Source of the DNA: Verrucolacustris abundans
GTDB lineage: Bacteria; Verrucomicrobiota; Verrucomicrobiia; Methylacidiphilales; Verrucolacustridaceae
Length of the DNA stretch: 64,000 bases
Direction: 5' to 3'
NCBI GenBank assembly: GCA_965194535.1
Contig: OZ239145.1
Span: 496,001 to 560,000 of the forward strand
The notes under the pieces were generated by a model that was given only the letters and a program-made list of their open reading frames with translations, did not search any database and was not told where the DNA came from. This document shows, in pieces, positions 33,893 through 42,937 of the stretch; the first letter of the stretch is position 1, and every line of letters begins with the position of its first letter. The translations under genes and the position numbers were made by a program.

Positions 33893-34486
33893 CTAGGAGA
33901 CAGGTTTGAGGAAGGGTTGGTGCCCAAAAGCTTGTTGAAAAAGGTCTCCTTTACGCTCGATTCCGAATTGGGCCTCCCCTGTGTCTGTGCCTGTAATATG
34001 AATCAGGCAGACTCCTGGACGAATTTCAAGGTCGGCAGGGTGAAGACTTTGGCAGTGGGAACGATCGAGGGCATCGGCCACGCGAAGGATACCTGCAAGA
34101 AAATGCAGGTGACTCTTTCTCTTTTTTGGGAGGTTCACATACCGGCGGTGGGTTGGGGAGGGAATGCTTTTGCGGTGATAGCGGGCGAGTAGGGCAATGA
34201 AATCGGTTTGAGAATGGGAAAGATCTTTCCATGTGTGTTCGCGAATGAGTCGGGCGGATTCCTTGTGGTGGGGGCGCTCTTCGGTGGCGGTGGACCAACC
34301 GATGTCGTGGAGAAGGGAGCCCGCAACAAGAAGCTCGAGCTCCTGTTTTGAAAGTTGATGAAGGGAGGCGAGTTTTTCGAAAAGGAAAATTGACCAGAAG
34401 GTGACATGGCGCACGTGCTGGGGCTCTTTCTCGAGCCGCTCCATCAGGGCTGTGGCTTGGCGGGTGATGGGGGTATTGGGGATCAT
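33893..34486 (-). CDS. HD-domain protein, separate C-terminal half of a PPX/GppA enzyme
   Basis: A 197-residue all-alpha protein with an HD-superfamily core: His/Asp in SLLHDIGW and further His in EERPHHKESA and LLARYHRK. The sequence matches the C-terminal HD-like part of exopolyphosphatase/GppA (ILRVADALDRSH is typical). In E. coli PPX this part is fused to the catalytic lobes. Here it is a separate gene whose start overlaps the ppx stop (ATGA, 34483-34486). It may complete polyphosphate or pppGpp binding in trans, or act as a stand-alone phosphohydrolase, since the HD pair is intact. Confidence 0.85.
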   Translation of the reverse strand: MIPNTPITRQATALMERLEKEPQHVRHVTFWSIFLFEKLASLHQLSKQELELLVAGSLLHDIGWSTATEERPHHKESARLIREHTWKDLSHSQTDFIALLARYHRKSIPSPTHRRYVNLPKKRKSHLHFLAGILRVADALDRSHCQSLHPADLEIRPGVCLIHITGTDTGEAQFGIERKGDLFQQAFGHQPFLKPVS

Positions 34487-35424
34487 CGAGCAATTTTGCG
34501 GATAGGGCAGGGAGCGAGGGAGTCGAGCCAGACGCCATACCGAAGTCCGTGAGTGGTGAGTTGGACACAGGAAAGACGGAGTCGAAGCATCGTTTCGCGT
34601 AGGACGAGAAAAGCGGGCAAGGCGAGAGATGCGCGATCGGTGGGCATGCCGGGTAGGGCGCGAAGTTGGGGGAGGGATAGAGGAAGCAGGCGAAGGATGA
34701 GGGATTCGAGAGTCGAAAGGGAAAGAGAGAATCCCTCAAGTTTCCGAGCTTTCATATTTTTACGTCGGATAAGGCAAGCGTAGGCGTGACCTGTTCCGCC
34801 CGAGAAAGTGGCATGAGATTTTCGAGTTGGAACTGGAATCTTTTTTAAGGCACTGCGAATGGAATGAAAGGCCTGGATCCATTGGTGGGGTGAAGGGGGG
34901 TGTTGAGAGAGAAGAGTGTCGCGAACGGCTACACAGCCGAGGTTCAGGCTGAAAATCTTCGGGCGGGTAGGACGCAGGGAGTCGATGATCTCGATGCTTC
35001 CGCCACCCAGATCGATATGAAAGCGGGGGCTCTTGGTGGAGGAGAGGGTACGGGCGGCGAGCGCGATGACGCGACCCTCCTCGTGACCGCTCAGAAGCCG
35101 AATCGGCTTTTTTAGAATGTTGGATGCAGGAAGGAGAAAGGATTTGGAGTTCTTTGCGCGGCGAAGGGTGCCTGTACCGACGGCGAGAGTTTGGTCGGGG
35201 TGAAAGGCGCGTATTTTACGCTGAAGCTGGCGAAGAACGGACAGGGCACGGCGTCGAGCGGAGGGTTGAAGGCGGCCGGACAGGGCCACTCCCTCCCCGA
35301 GACGAACGGGATAAGCTTTTTCATGATGAATCCGCAGGATGGAGCCGGCCTGTTCGGCAAGGAGAAGTTTGAATGTGTTGGAGCCGAGGTCGAGGACGGC
35401 GCCGCGGAAAGGGAGATTAGCCAC
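34483..35424 (-). CDS. PPX/GppA phosphatase, catalytic lobes only
   Basis: A 313-residue ASKHA-fold protein matching the first two domains of exopolyphosphatase/guanosine pentaphosphate phosphohydrolase. Phosphate-binding loop 1 is VLDLGSNTFKLLL and loop 2 is HIDLGGGSIEI. The GTGTLRRAKNS and TFSGGTGHAYAC segments are also conserved. E. coli PPX is 513 residues; the missing C-terminal part is encoded by the next gene, overlapping by 4 bp. It would hydrolyse polyphosphate or (p)ppGpp precursors, tying it to the stringent response. It is divergent from serS with about 85 bp between. Confidence 0.9.
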   Translation of the reverse strand: MANLPFRGAVLDLGSNTFKLLLAEQAGSILRIHHEKAYPVRLGEGVALSGRLQPSARRRALSVLRQLQRKIRAFHPDQTLAVGTGTLRRAKNSKSFLLPASNILKKPIRLLSGHEEGRVIALAARTLSSTKSPRFHIDLGGGSIEIIDSLRPTRPKIFSLNLGCVAVRDTLLSQHPPSPHQWIQAFHSIRSALKKIPVPTRKSHATFSGGTGHAYACLIRRKNMKARKLEGFSLSLSTLESLILRLLPLSLPQLRALPGMPTDRASLALPAFLVLRETMLRLRLSCVQLTTHGLRYGVWLDSLAPCPIRKIAR

Positions 35425-35509
35425 ACGTAGGTTAAAGCCGTTTCTATGTCGGACGGCAAAGCCTTTGCCGAGTCTCGACGGAAGGGCTGGGAATAGGTTG
35501 AATGGAAGG

Positions 35510-36805
35510 ATGCTCGATATTGGACTGATTCGAAAGGAGTCGGAGGCTGTCCGTCAACGATTGCTCACCCGCGGAAAGGGTGCAGCGGACGGTTTGGACA
35601 AAGTTTTGGAGGTGGATGAGGAGCGGCGACGACTTTTGGGAGAAGTGGAAAAATTGAAGGCGGAACGAAATGCGATCAGCAAAGAGGTGGGGATACGGAA
35701 GGCAAAGAAGGAATCAGCGGATGATCTTTTGGCTGGAATGAAGGAGAAGTCGGATCGGATTGCGGAGTTGGACAAGCAGGCGGCGGAAGTGGAGGCGAAG
35801 CAGGAGGGTTTGTTGCTTTCCATCCCGAATCTTCCTTGGGAGGGGTGCCCGAAGGGAAGTACTGCGGCAGAGAACCCTGTGGTTTCGACATGGGGTGAAC
35901 CCAAGAAGTTTGATTTTAAACCGAAGGATCATGTGGCTTTAGGGGAGGCACTGGGGATTTTGGATTTTGCCGCTTCGGCCAAAGTTTCAGGAAGTGGGTT
36001 TGCAGTGTATCGGGGAGAGGGTGCCCGGTTGGAGAGGAGTTTGATTAGTTGGATGTTGAATCTACATAGCGGGGAGCATGGATATACGGAGGTTTCACCG
36101 CCGTTTTTGGTCCGAGAGTCGAGCATGGTGGGGACGGGGCAGTTGCCGAAATTTCGGGAAGATCTGTATGCGGTGGAGGGAGGCGAACTTTTTCTCGTAC
36201 CGACGGCTGAAGTTCCGGTGACCAATCTGCATCGGGATGAGATTTTGACCGAGGGGGATCTCCCGAAAAAATATGCAGCTTACACGCCCTGTTTTCGGAG
36301 GGAGGCGGGGAGTGCGGGCAAGGAGACCCGCGGATTAGGAAGGATGCATCAGTTCGACAAAGTGGAACTGGTTTGGATCGAGCATCCGGATCGGTCAATG
36401 AAGGCGCTGGAAGAGCTTTGTCATCATGCGGAATCGGTTTTGCAGAAGTTGGGATTGCACTATCGAAAGATTGAGCTTTGCACGGGGGATATCGGGTTTG
36501 GAGCGGCGCGGTGTTATGATTTGGAGGTTTGGGCACCTGGCATGGGGCAGTTTCTCGAGGTGTCGTCTTGCAGTAACTTTATGGATTTTCAGGCGAGGCG
36601 GATGGGATTGAGGTTTAAGGGGTCGGACGGAAAGAACCGCCCGTGTCACACGTTAAATGGTTCGGGAACGGCCTTGGCTCGTCTTTTTATTGCGCTGGTG
36701 GAGACGTATCAGACTCAAGAGGGTGGAGTCACCATTCCAGAGACTCTGCGTTCGATTTTTGGTTCCGACAGGATTGGAAAAGAGCTTAGTAAGCCGAAAT
36801 CCTAA
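35510..36805 (+). CDS. serS: Seryl-tRNA synthetase
   Basis: A 431-residue class II synthetase of usual length. The N-terminal helical coiled-coil arm (about 30-105; EEKRRLLGEVEKLKAERN-like region) clamps the long variable arm of tRNA-Ser. Motif 2 is in CFRREAGSAGKETRGLGRMH and motif 3 in LNGSGTALARLFIALVE. The SSCSNFMDFQARR signature is invariant in SerRS. The start at 35510 follows a GGAAGG ribosome site. Upstream in-frame codons to 35339 lie in the divergent ppx gene region and were not used. Confidence 0.97.
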   Translation: MLDIGLIRKESEAVRQRLLTRGKGAADGLDKVLEVDEERRRLLGEVEKLKAERNAISKEVGIRKAKKESADDLLAGMKEKSDRIAELDKQAAEVEAKQEGLLLSIPNLPWEGCPKGSTAAENPVVSTWGEPKKFDFKPKDHVALGEALGILDFAASAKVSGSGFAVYRGEGARLERSLISWMLNLHSGEHGYTEVSPPFLVRESSMVGTGQLPKFREDLYAVEGGELFLVPTAEVPVTNLHRDEILTEGDLPKKYAAYTPCFRREAGSAGKETRGLGRMHQFDKVELVWIEHPDRSMKALEELCHHAESVLQKLGLHYRKIELCTGDIGFGAARCYDLEVWAPGMGQFLEVSSCSNFMDFQARRMGLRFKGSDGKNRPCHTLNGSGTALARLFIALVETYQTQEGGVTIPETLRSIFGSDRIGKELSKPKS

Positions 36806-36812
36806 ATCACTT

Positions 36813-37655
36813 TTACTTGATCAGCAGTAGGCTGATCGCCATGACCACCATTCCAGCGACAAGGCCGAGAAGGCTATCGTGACCCTTGCCATAGGCACGG
36901 CTGGTGGGGAGAAGCTCGTCGAGGCTGATATAAACCATAATCCCAGCGACTCCGGCAAAGCAGGCGCCCATGACTTGGGAAGTAATTTCGCCCCCCGTAA
37001 TCCAGCGTAGGCCAAAGTAACCGATGGCGGCACCTACGGGTTCGGCAAGCCCGCTGAGAAAAGAGTAGGTGAAAGCCTTGGTCCGACTTCCCGTGGCGTA
37101 GAAAAGGGGAACGGAAACGCTAATTCCTTCGGGAATGTTGTGGAGAGCGATCGCGATGGCAATGGCCACGCCTACTTTTGGGTTTTCAAGGGCAGCGAGA
37201 AATGTGGCTAGGCCCTCTGGAAAATTGTGAAGAGCGATGGCGAATGCCGTGAACATTGCCATACGTAGGAGTTTCTTATGGTTGCGGTGTGGGATGGTGG
37301 CGTGCGGGGCGTGAAGGGGGGCTAAGGCGGATGCAGGCGGTTGTTCATGCGGATTCTGTTTCTCAGGGATGAAATTATCGATCAGGCCAACGAGAAGAAT
37401 TCCAAAAAAGAAGAAACCCACATTCATCCAGACTCCTTGGACCGGCCCGTAGGCTTGGGTTAGGGAGGCGGCGCCTTTCTGAAAAATTTCAACAAAAGAC
37501 ACGTAGAGCATAACTCCTGCGGAAAAACCGGTGGATACAGATAAGAAGCGATGGTTTGTCTGCTTGGCAAGGAAGGCAATGGCGCTACCAATTCCGGTGG
37601 CCATACCTGCAAAGAGTGTTAGTCCGAAAGCGATCCAGAGAGAACCAGTTTGCAT
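36813..37655 (-). CDS. ZIP-family metal transporter (ZupT-like)
   Basis: A 280-residue inner-membrane transporter with eight predicted helices. The metal-path signatures HNFPEG and HNIPEG, on successive helices, are both present. A His-rich cytoplasmic loop (HEQPPASALAPLHAPHATIPH region) lies between helices 3 and 4. The LSGLAEPVGA motif is also conserved. ZupT proteins import zinc and, less specifically, iron and manganese. It is convergent with serS and has a short leader with TAAGAT 8 bases before the ATG. No Zur box was recognised. Confidence 0.92.
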   Translation of the reverse strand: MQTGSLWIAFGLTLFAGMATGIGSAIAFLAKQTNHRFLSVSTGFSAGVMLYVSFVEIFQKGAASLTQAYGPVQGVWMNVGFFFFGILLVGLIDNFIPEKQNPHEQPPASALAPLHAPHATIPHRNHKKLLRMAMFTAFAIALHNFPEGLATFLAALENPKVGVAIAIAIALHNIPEGISVSVPLFYATGSRTKAFTYSFLSGLAEPVGAAIGYFGLRWITGGEITSQVMGACFAGVAGIMVYISLDELLPTSRAYGKGHDSLLGLVAGMVVMAISLLLIK

Positions 37656-37750
37656 GATGATTTATCTTAAGGGAACTGAACTCCAAAATGCGAGGCGGTA
37701 ATAGGTCGTTCTGGCTTTCGATCTCAAGAAACGGGTGAGAGAATAAGACG

Positions 37751-38482
37751 ATGAAGGTTTTGCTTATCGGGGTGGATCTCGCTTGGGGAGAGAAAAAACA
37801 TGACGGAGTCTGTTTTCTGGAATCGACTGGAAGTCGAGGGAAGGTTCTGGGGTTTGGATATCCACAAGGGGATCGGGAGTTGATGAAGTTGCTTGGGAAA
37901 ACGAGTCGGAATTACCAAACTGTGTTTGCGACGGTTGATGCCCCGATTGTTTGCCCGAATCGTACGGGAACAAGGCCAGTGGATCGGTTGACGCACCGAA
38001 TGTTTCATCGTCAACACGCAGCATGTCATCCTGCCAACACCAGTCGGTGTCCTCGTCCGACCCGAGTTGCCCGATTGCTTGCACGAAAAGGTTTTTCCAT
38101 AGGGTGGGAGGTAGGAAAGGTGAGAAAAACGGCTGCTGAGGTGTATCCGCATCCTGCCATGGTTCGAATGTTCGGGTTGCCTAGGATCATCAAGTATAAA
38201 AAAGGAAGTGTGGTGGAACGAAGGAAGGAGTTTCGAAGGTTGCAGGGGTTGATGAGGAAACTGATGAAACGACGTTTTCCAGGCCTTACGCTCAATCAAG
38301 AAACGAGGAATCTGCTCAGACAAAAATGGAGCAAGCCTGTTGAGGATCGGACGGATGCCCTTTTTTGTGCGTTGATCGGGATGTGGCACTGGATGTACCG
38401 CGGGAAGCGAAGTGAGGTCATTGGCGATCTAAAGACGGGATTTATTCTCCTGCCAGAGGAGGGAGTGGCAAGAGAGGGTTAG
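37751..38482 (+). CDS. DUF429-family protein
   Basis: A 243-residue protein of the DUF429 group, an RNase H-like fold by family assignment. It starts LLIGVDLAWGEKK and has a conserved DAPIVCPNRTGTRPVD. A Cys/His-rich strip follows (HAACHPANTSRCPRPTR), then AAEVYPHPAMVRMFGL and the closing ED-RTDALFCAL acidic motif. The function is unknown in the family; the Asp residues in GVDLAW, DAP and DRTDA could form a nuclease-like metal site. It ends in a 4-bp overlap with convergent larC. Confidence 0.85.
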   Translation: MKVLLIGVDLAWGEKKHDGVCFLESTGSRGKVLGFGYPQGDRELMKLLGKTSRNYQTVFATVDAPIVCPNRTGTRPVDRLTHRMFHRQHAACHPANTSRCPRPTRVARLLARKGFSIGWEVGKVRKTAAEVYPHPAMVRMFGLPRIIKYKKGSVVERRKEFRRLQGLMRKLMKRRFPGLTLNQETRNLLRQKWSKPVEDRTDALFCALIGMWHWMYRGKRSEVIGDLKTGFILLPEEGVAREG

Positions 38483-39702
38483 GCAGAACGGGCGGCGGAG
38501 CGGGCGGCTGCGGCAACATCGGCATGGGAGACGGAAGCGGAGATAGATGCTTTTCGGCAATCGGCATCGGAAGGGTGAATCTGGACGAGGGAATTGCCGA
38601 GGTAGCCCAGCTTAACGCAGATGGGGCCATAGGGGGTGGGGACGGTTTTTTCTTCGCGACGGAGGGTTCGGCGTTCGACCCGTTCGAGACGAAGACCAAA
38701 GGCGGTGGTTTCACGGAGCACTAAAGATGCAAGGTGTTCCGAATCTTTGGGAAGGGCGAGGACGGTGAGAAGATATCCGGGGCGGCCTTTTTTCATCAGG
38801 AGGGGCAGGGCGGAGGCATCGAGCGCTCCCGCTTCCATCAAGCGATCGATGGCGTGGGCGAGGTGTTCGCCCGTGATATCATCCATATGAGTTCGGATTT
38901 CGATAACCGATTCGTGGGAGGAGGAGAGGGAGTTTGAGGCATGCCCAAGGAAGGCACGAAGGACGTTTGGACGGCCAGGTAGGTCGCGGGTGCCGAGTCC
39001 GTACCCGATTTTTTCTGTGGTGAAGTTTTCGAGGGGTCCGAAGTGGCGAACAAGTTGGGCGAGGATGGCGGCACCCGTCGGAGTCGTCAGTTCAGCGGAA
39101 ACATCGATCTGCCGAAGTGGGATTCCTCGCAGGATCTCGGCAGTAGCGGGAGCGGGGAGGGGGAAGGAGCCGTGGGCACACTGGATCGTTCCAGTCCCTT
39201 CAACCGGGACGGAAGCGGTAACGTGTGGTAAGCCCAGATGATGGATGCCGATGGAGGCTACGACAATATCGACGATCGAATCGACTGCACCGACCTCGTG
39301 AAAATGTACTTCGTCCACCAGTTTTCCGTGAAGACGGGCCTCGGCCTCGGCGACGCGGTGAAAGATTTTGAGGGCGGTCTCTTTGACGGGGGTAGTGAGG
39401 TGGGAGTTTTGGAGGAGGGTACGAATCTGAGCCCAAGAGCGACCGTGCTCGTGTTCATGAGAGTGGTCGTGAGAGTGGTGATGGGAGTTGTGTTCGTGAG
39501 GGGTTTCTACAAGGAAGCGGGTACCGGCCAGGCCCCCTCGTAGAGATCGCTCTGTTTTCAGGATCACATTTTCCGGGAGGTGAAGACCTTGGATAGCATC
39601 TTGAAAGAGGGAGAGGGGCACGCCGAGGTCGAGGAGGGCGGCAGCAAACATGTCTCCGCTGATTCCAGAAGGACAATCGAGATGGAGATGGGTGGTGGGC
39701 AT
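38479..39702 (-). CDS. larC: Nickel-pincer cofactor biosynthesis protein LarC
   Basis: A 407-residue LarC-like protein (formerly DUF111). The LDCPSGISGDMFAAALLDLG opening, HFHEVGAVDSIVDIV and THMDDITGEHLAHAIDRL are family signatures. A strikingly His-rich loop (about residues 72-88, alternating His with Ser, Asp and Glu) is suited to nickel binding. LarC inserts nickel into the pyridinium dithiocarboxylate cofactor of lactate racemase and related enzymes. LarA, LarB and LarE are not in the window. In some species larC is split by a programmed frameshift; here it is one continuous frame. Confidence 0.92.
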   Translation of the reverse strand: MPTTHLHLDCPSGISGDMFAAALLDLGVPLSLFQDAIQGLHLPENVILKTERSLRGGLAGTRFLVETPHEHNSHHHSHDHSHEHEHGRSWAQIRTLLQNSHLTTPVKETALKIFHRVAEAEARLHGKLVDEVHFHEVGAVDSIVDIVVASIGIHHLGLPHVTASVPVEGTGTIQCAHGSFPLPAPATAEILRGIPLRQIDVSAELTTPTGAAILAQLVRHFGPLENFTTEKIGYGLGTRDLPGRPNVLRAFLGHASNSLSSSHESVIEIRTHMDDITGEHLAHAIDRLMEAGALDASALPLLMKKGRPGYLLTVLALPKDSEHLASLVLRETTAFGLRLERVERRTLRREEKTVPTPYGPICVKLGYLGNSLVQIHPSDADCRKASISASVSHADVAAAARSAARSA

Positions 39703-39726
39703 GATCGAGGATAGATTGACGCATTC

Positions 39727-40422
39727 GTGGAAAAATCACAGAAAAGAAGGGTGGATCAGAAGGCATTCAAAAAAGAGGCGGCGAAAGCGGCCTTAGCCTA
39801 TGTGCCTAAGGGTTGTGTGTTGGGGGTGGGGACGGGTTCGACGACGATGTATTTCATTCAAGGATTAAAAAAAGGGTGGGTGCGGGGGGCGGTGCCGAGC
39901 TCGAAAGAGACCGAACGAGCCTTGCGGAAAAAAGGGATTCGGGTTTTGGATTTGAATCAGGCGAAAAAGGTCAGTCTTTATGTGGATGGAGCAGATGAGG
40001 TGGATCCGAAGCTGATGCTGATCAAGGGGGGTGGGGGGGCGTTGACGAGGGAGAAGATTATTGCCACAGCAGCAAAAAAGTTCATCTGCATCGTGGATGA
40101 GTCGAAGTTGGTAAAGCGGTTAGGGAAATTTCCTGTGCCCTTGGAGGTTGTGCCGATGGCAAGGAATCAGGTGGCGAGGGAGATTCGTAAGAGGGGAGGT
40201 CGGCCGGTATGGCGGAAGAATTTTATTACGGATAACGGAGGGGAGATTTTGGATGTGCACGGCTGGAAAGTCGCCGATCCCATAAAAAAAGAGAATGAAC
40301 TGGAAAGGATTCCCGGGGTGATCTGTGCGGGTGTGTTTGGAAAACGTCGTGCGGATCTTCTCTTAGTTGGGACTCCCCAAGGGGTGGAAAAGTTTATAAG
40401 CGTGACAGGAATTCGGTGGTGA
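39727..40422 (+). CDS. rpiA: Ribose-5-phosphate isomerase A
   Basis: A 231-residue RpiA. Motifs are LGVGTGSTTMYFI, DGADEVDPKLMLIKGGGGAL, the TREKI lysine/glutamate active-site region, IVDESKLV and DNGGEILDV. It interconverts ribose-5-phosphate and ribulose-5-phosphate. The GTG at 39727 is the first usable start and lies 24 bp from the divergent larC start. A second GTG at 39751 could also serve. Its 3' end overlaps the convergent parA gene by 29 bp. Confidence 0.95.
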   Translation: MEKSQKRRVDQKAFKKEAAKAALAYVPKGCVLGVGTGSTTMYFIQGLKKGWVRGAVPSSKETERALRKKGIRVLDLNQAKKVSLYVDGADEVDPKLMLIKGGGGALTREKIIATAAKKFICIVDESKLVKRLGKFPVPLEVVPMARNQVAREIRKRGGRPVWRKNFITDNGGEILDVHGWKVADPIKKENELERIPGVICAGVFGKRRADLLLVGTPQGVEKFISVTGIRW

Positions 40423-41158
40423 GTTGGCGGTAGCTGGCGGCAGCGGCGCCCGAGTTGTCGTATTCGTAGATGGTTTTTCCGTGGCTGGGGGCTTCGGCTA
40501 AGCGAACGGACCTTGGAATAATGGTTTGAAGAACTTGATCGCCTAGGTGGCCACGCAAATCTTGACTGACGTGCTCACTGAGGCGTGTGCGAGCATCGTA
40601 CATAGTCAGAACGATTCCGAGAACGGACAGATTAGGATTTTGGCCTCCTTGTTTGATTCGCTCCACAAGGTTGAGAATTTTTCCTACCCCCTCCAAAGCG
40701 AAGTATTCGCACTGGACGGGTACGAGAATCTTTTCTGCAGCGACGAGGGCGCTGGTCATGAGGAGGCCAACGCTGGGCGGGCAGTCGAGGATGACCAGAT
40801 CGAACGCGGGATCCAGACGCAGGGGATCGAGAGCTTGGCGGACGTGGATGAGCGGGTTTTCCATCCCAGCGAGATCCATCTCGGCCCCTGCAAGGTCTAG
40901 TTCAGATGCCAGAATCTGGAGGTTGGTGTGACGTGAGGGTTGAAGCATATCCAATGCACGGGCACGACCGACCAGAACGGGGTAGAGGCTTTTTCCGGGG
41001 ATGTGTTCGAGACCCAGCCCGCTGGTGGCATTGGCTTGGGGATCAAGGTCGACTAGGAGAACACGACGGCCCGCCTCGGCTGCACCTGCGGCCAGATGAA
41101 TGGCGGTGGTGGTCTTTCCCACGCCCCCTTTTTGATTCACAACGGCAACTATGCGCAC
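40394..41158 (-). CDS. parA: ParA/Soj-family ATPase
   Basis: A 254-residue deviant-Walker ATPase. The motif KGGVGKTTTAIHLA has the signature Lys of ParA, followed by VDLDPQANATSGLG, ILDCPPSVGLL and VPVQCEYFALEGV. This matches chromosomal Soj-type ParA proteins. I prefer the GTG at 41158, giving MRIVAVVNQKGG; a TTG at 41164 is possible. No parB follows, in contrast to most parAB loci, and parS sites were not seen. It may act with a ParB encoded elsewhere. Confidence 0.92.
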   Translation of the reverse strand: MRIVAVVNQKGGVGKTTTAIHLAAGAAEAGRRVLLVDLDPQANATSGLGLEHIPGKSLYPVLVGRARALDMLQPSRHTNLQILASELDLAGAEMDLAGMENPLIHVRQALDPLRLDPAFDLVILDCPPSVGLLMTSALVAAEKILVPVQCEYFALEGVGKILNLVERIKQGGQNPNLSVLGIVLTMYDARTRLSEHVSQDLRGHLGDQVLQTIIPRSVRLAEAPSHGKTIYEYDNSGAAAASYRQLTTEFLSRL

Positions 41159-41214
41159 ACCCAAGGGAAACGAGGGCAGCTCTCCATGTCGAGAGGATTT
41201 CCCGAATGGTTCAC

Positions 41215-41242
41215 TTGACCTTTGGGATAAGGTTTATAAAAT
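41215..41242 (+). promoter_or_regulatory. Candidate promoter of the ABC/Gld operon
   Basis: TTGACC (41215-41220), 16 bp, TAAAAT (41237-41242), 12 bases before the ATG at 41255. The leader would be about 6 nt and has no Shine-Dalgarno. Confidence 0.4.
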
Positions 41243-41254
41243 TTGAAACTCGCT

Positions 41255-42181
41255 ATGATCCAAGTTGAAAATTTAATCAAGAGATATGCGGGGGGGGAGG
41301 CGGTCAGGGGGATTACTTTCTCGGTCGAAAAAGGGGAGGTGGTGGGGTTTTTGGGGCCGAATGGGGCAGGGAAGTCGACCACGATGCGAATGTTAACAGG
41401 ATACCTGCCCCCGACGGATGGTCGGATCGAAGTGGCTGGAGCCAAATTACCGCAGGAAAGCCTTCTGGTGAGGCAGAGGATCGGTTACATGCCTGAAAAT
41501 GTGCCTTTATACCCTGAGATGAGGGTGGAAGAGTTTTTGGAGTATCGAGGACGATTGAAACGAGTCTCTCGTGGGGATATCACGCATCGGGTTGGGTTGG
41601 TGCTGGATCAGTGTGGGTTGACCGATGTCCGAAAAAAAATCATTGGTTCGCTTTCCAAGGGATTTCGTCAAAGGGTGGGGCTGGCAGATGCGCTGGTGCA
41701 TAATCCGATGCTTCTGATTTTGGATGAGCCGACTGCGGGATTGGACCCACATCAGATCCGATCGTTTCGGGAGCTCATCAAAGAGCTGGGGAAAGACAGG
41801 ACCATTCTTCTTTCCACTCATATTTTGTCCGAGGTGGAGATGGTTTGCGGGAGGGCGATTATCATCAATAAAGGCAAGATCGAGGCGTCGGACACCTTGG
41901 CGAATTTGGAGAAGCGGGTGCAGGCAGGAGCCTTACAGATTGAGGTGAAGGCAGACCCCGCTTCGGCGAAAGAAAAGCTGGGTAAAATTGCCGAGGTGAG
42001 TGTGGTGGCAGAGTTAAATCGGGCGGGGGATTGGATTTCCTTTGAGGTAACGGCCGCGCCCGGTAAGGATATCCGAGGTGAAGTGGACGGCTTGATCAAG
42101 CGGGAGCAGTGGCCGTTGCGGGAGTTTCGGCGCGAGAAGGCGAGATTAGAGGATGTGTTTGTGGAGCTGACTCAGGATTAA
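41255..42181 (+). CDS. ABC transporter ATP-binding protein (GldA-like)
   Basis: A 308-residue ABC ATPase. Walker A is GPNGAGKST, the signature LSKGFRQRVGLA, Walker B LLILDEPTAGLDPH, and the switch His is in LLSTHILSE. The C-terminal 90 residues form a beta-rich extra domain common in ABC-2 exporters. With the next two genes it forms the GldA-GldF-GldG arrangement. That was named for gliding motility in Flavobacterium but is widespread in non-gliding bacteria. The ATG at 41255 is preferred over an in-frame TTG at 41243. Confidence 0.92.
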   Translation: MIQVENLIKRYAGGEAVRGITFSVEKGEVVGFLGPNGAGKSTTMRMLTGYLPPTDGRIEVAGAKLPQESLLVRQRIGYMPENVPLYPEMRVEEFLEYRGRLKRVSRGDITHRVGLVLDQCGLTDVRKKIIGSLSKGFRQRVGLADALVHNPMLLILDEPTAGLDPHQIRSFRELIKELGKDRTILLSTHILSEVEMVCGRAIIINKGKIEASDTLANLEKRVQAGALQIEVKADPASAKEKLGKIAEVSVVAELNRAGDWISFEVTAAPGKDIRGEVDGLIKREQWPLREFRREKARLEDVFVELTQD

Positions 42182-42184
42182 TTT

Positions 42185-42937
42185 ATGACGCGTGCTTTAT
42201 GGATTCTTTGGAAAAGGGAGGTGGGAGCGATTCTGCACTCACCCATTGCGTGGGTCTTATTGACCTGCATGTCGCTGATCAACGGGTTTAGCTTTAGCCA
42301 GTGTGTGGCGTATTTAGGGCAGGGGGTGAAGGAGTTCACGGTCATGCAGATCTACTTCTATATTTTCCATTTCTGGTTTCTGCTGATTATTTTGGTGCCG
42401 ATTCTGACGATGAGGCTTTTCTCGGAGGAGTATAAGACAGGAACGATAGAAATGTTGCTGACGGCGCCTGTGAAGGATGGGGATGTGATTTTGGCCAAGT
42501 TCTTTGGAGTGCTTTTCTTTTATCTTCTGCTTTGGATTCCCTCGCTTTTGGGGTTGGCGATTTTCCAGTTGGTGACGCATCAGGCGGTCCCTGTGGCTTG
42601 GATTCCCCTAGGTTTTTCTTACCTGATGGTGACTTTGGTGGGAATGCTCTACCTCTCCATTGGGTTATTTGCGTCTGTTTTGACGCGAAACCAGGCGGTG
42701 GCTGCGATGATCTCCTTCACGATGATCGCCTTGCTCTTCTTTGCGGGATTTCTGAGTTATTTGGTGAGGGATCCAGGATGGCGGGAGGTGTTGAATTATA
42801 TTTTCACCCTTGAGCAGATGCGTTCCTTTAGTGCGGGGCTATTCGATTCCCGGCCTGTGGTGTTTTACCTGAGTGGAACTGCATTCTTTCTTATTTTAAC
42901 CCGGCAGGTGATGACAGGCCGGCGATTGAATGGGTAA
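42185..42937 (+). CDS. ABC-2 type permease (GldF-like)
   Basis: A 250-residue membrane protein with six hydrophobic helices. It carries the recognisable ABC-2 motif region RLFSEEYKTGTIEMLLTAPV after the second helix. This is the coupling segment contacting the ATPase. It begins 3 bp after the ATPase stop and overlaps the GldG-like gene by 8 bp. The substrate is unknown; related systems export lipids, drugs or surface components. Confidence 0.9.
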   Translation: MTRALWILWKREVGAILHSPIAWVLLTCMSLINGFSFSQCVAYLGQGVKEFTVMQIYFYIFHFWFLLIILVPILTMRLFSEEYKTGTIEMLLTAPVKDGDVILAKFFGVLFFYLLLWIPSLLGLAIFQLVTHQAVPVAWIPLGFSYLMVTLVGMLYLSIGLFASVLTRNQAVAAMISFTMIALLFFAGFLSYLVRDPGWREVLNYIFTLEQMRSFSAGLFDSRPVVFYLSGTAFFLILTRQVMTGRRLNG

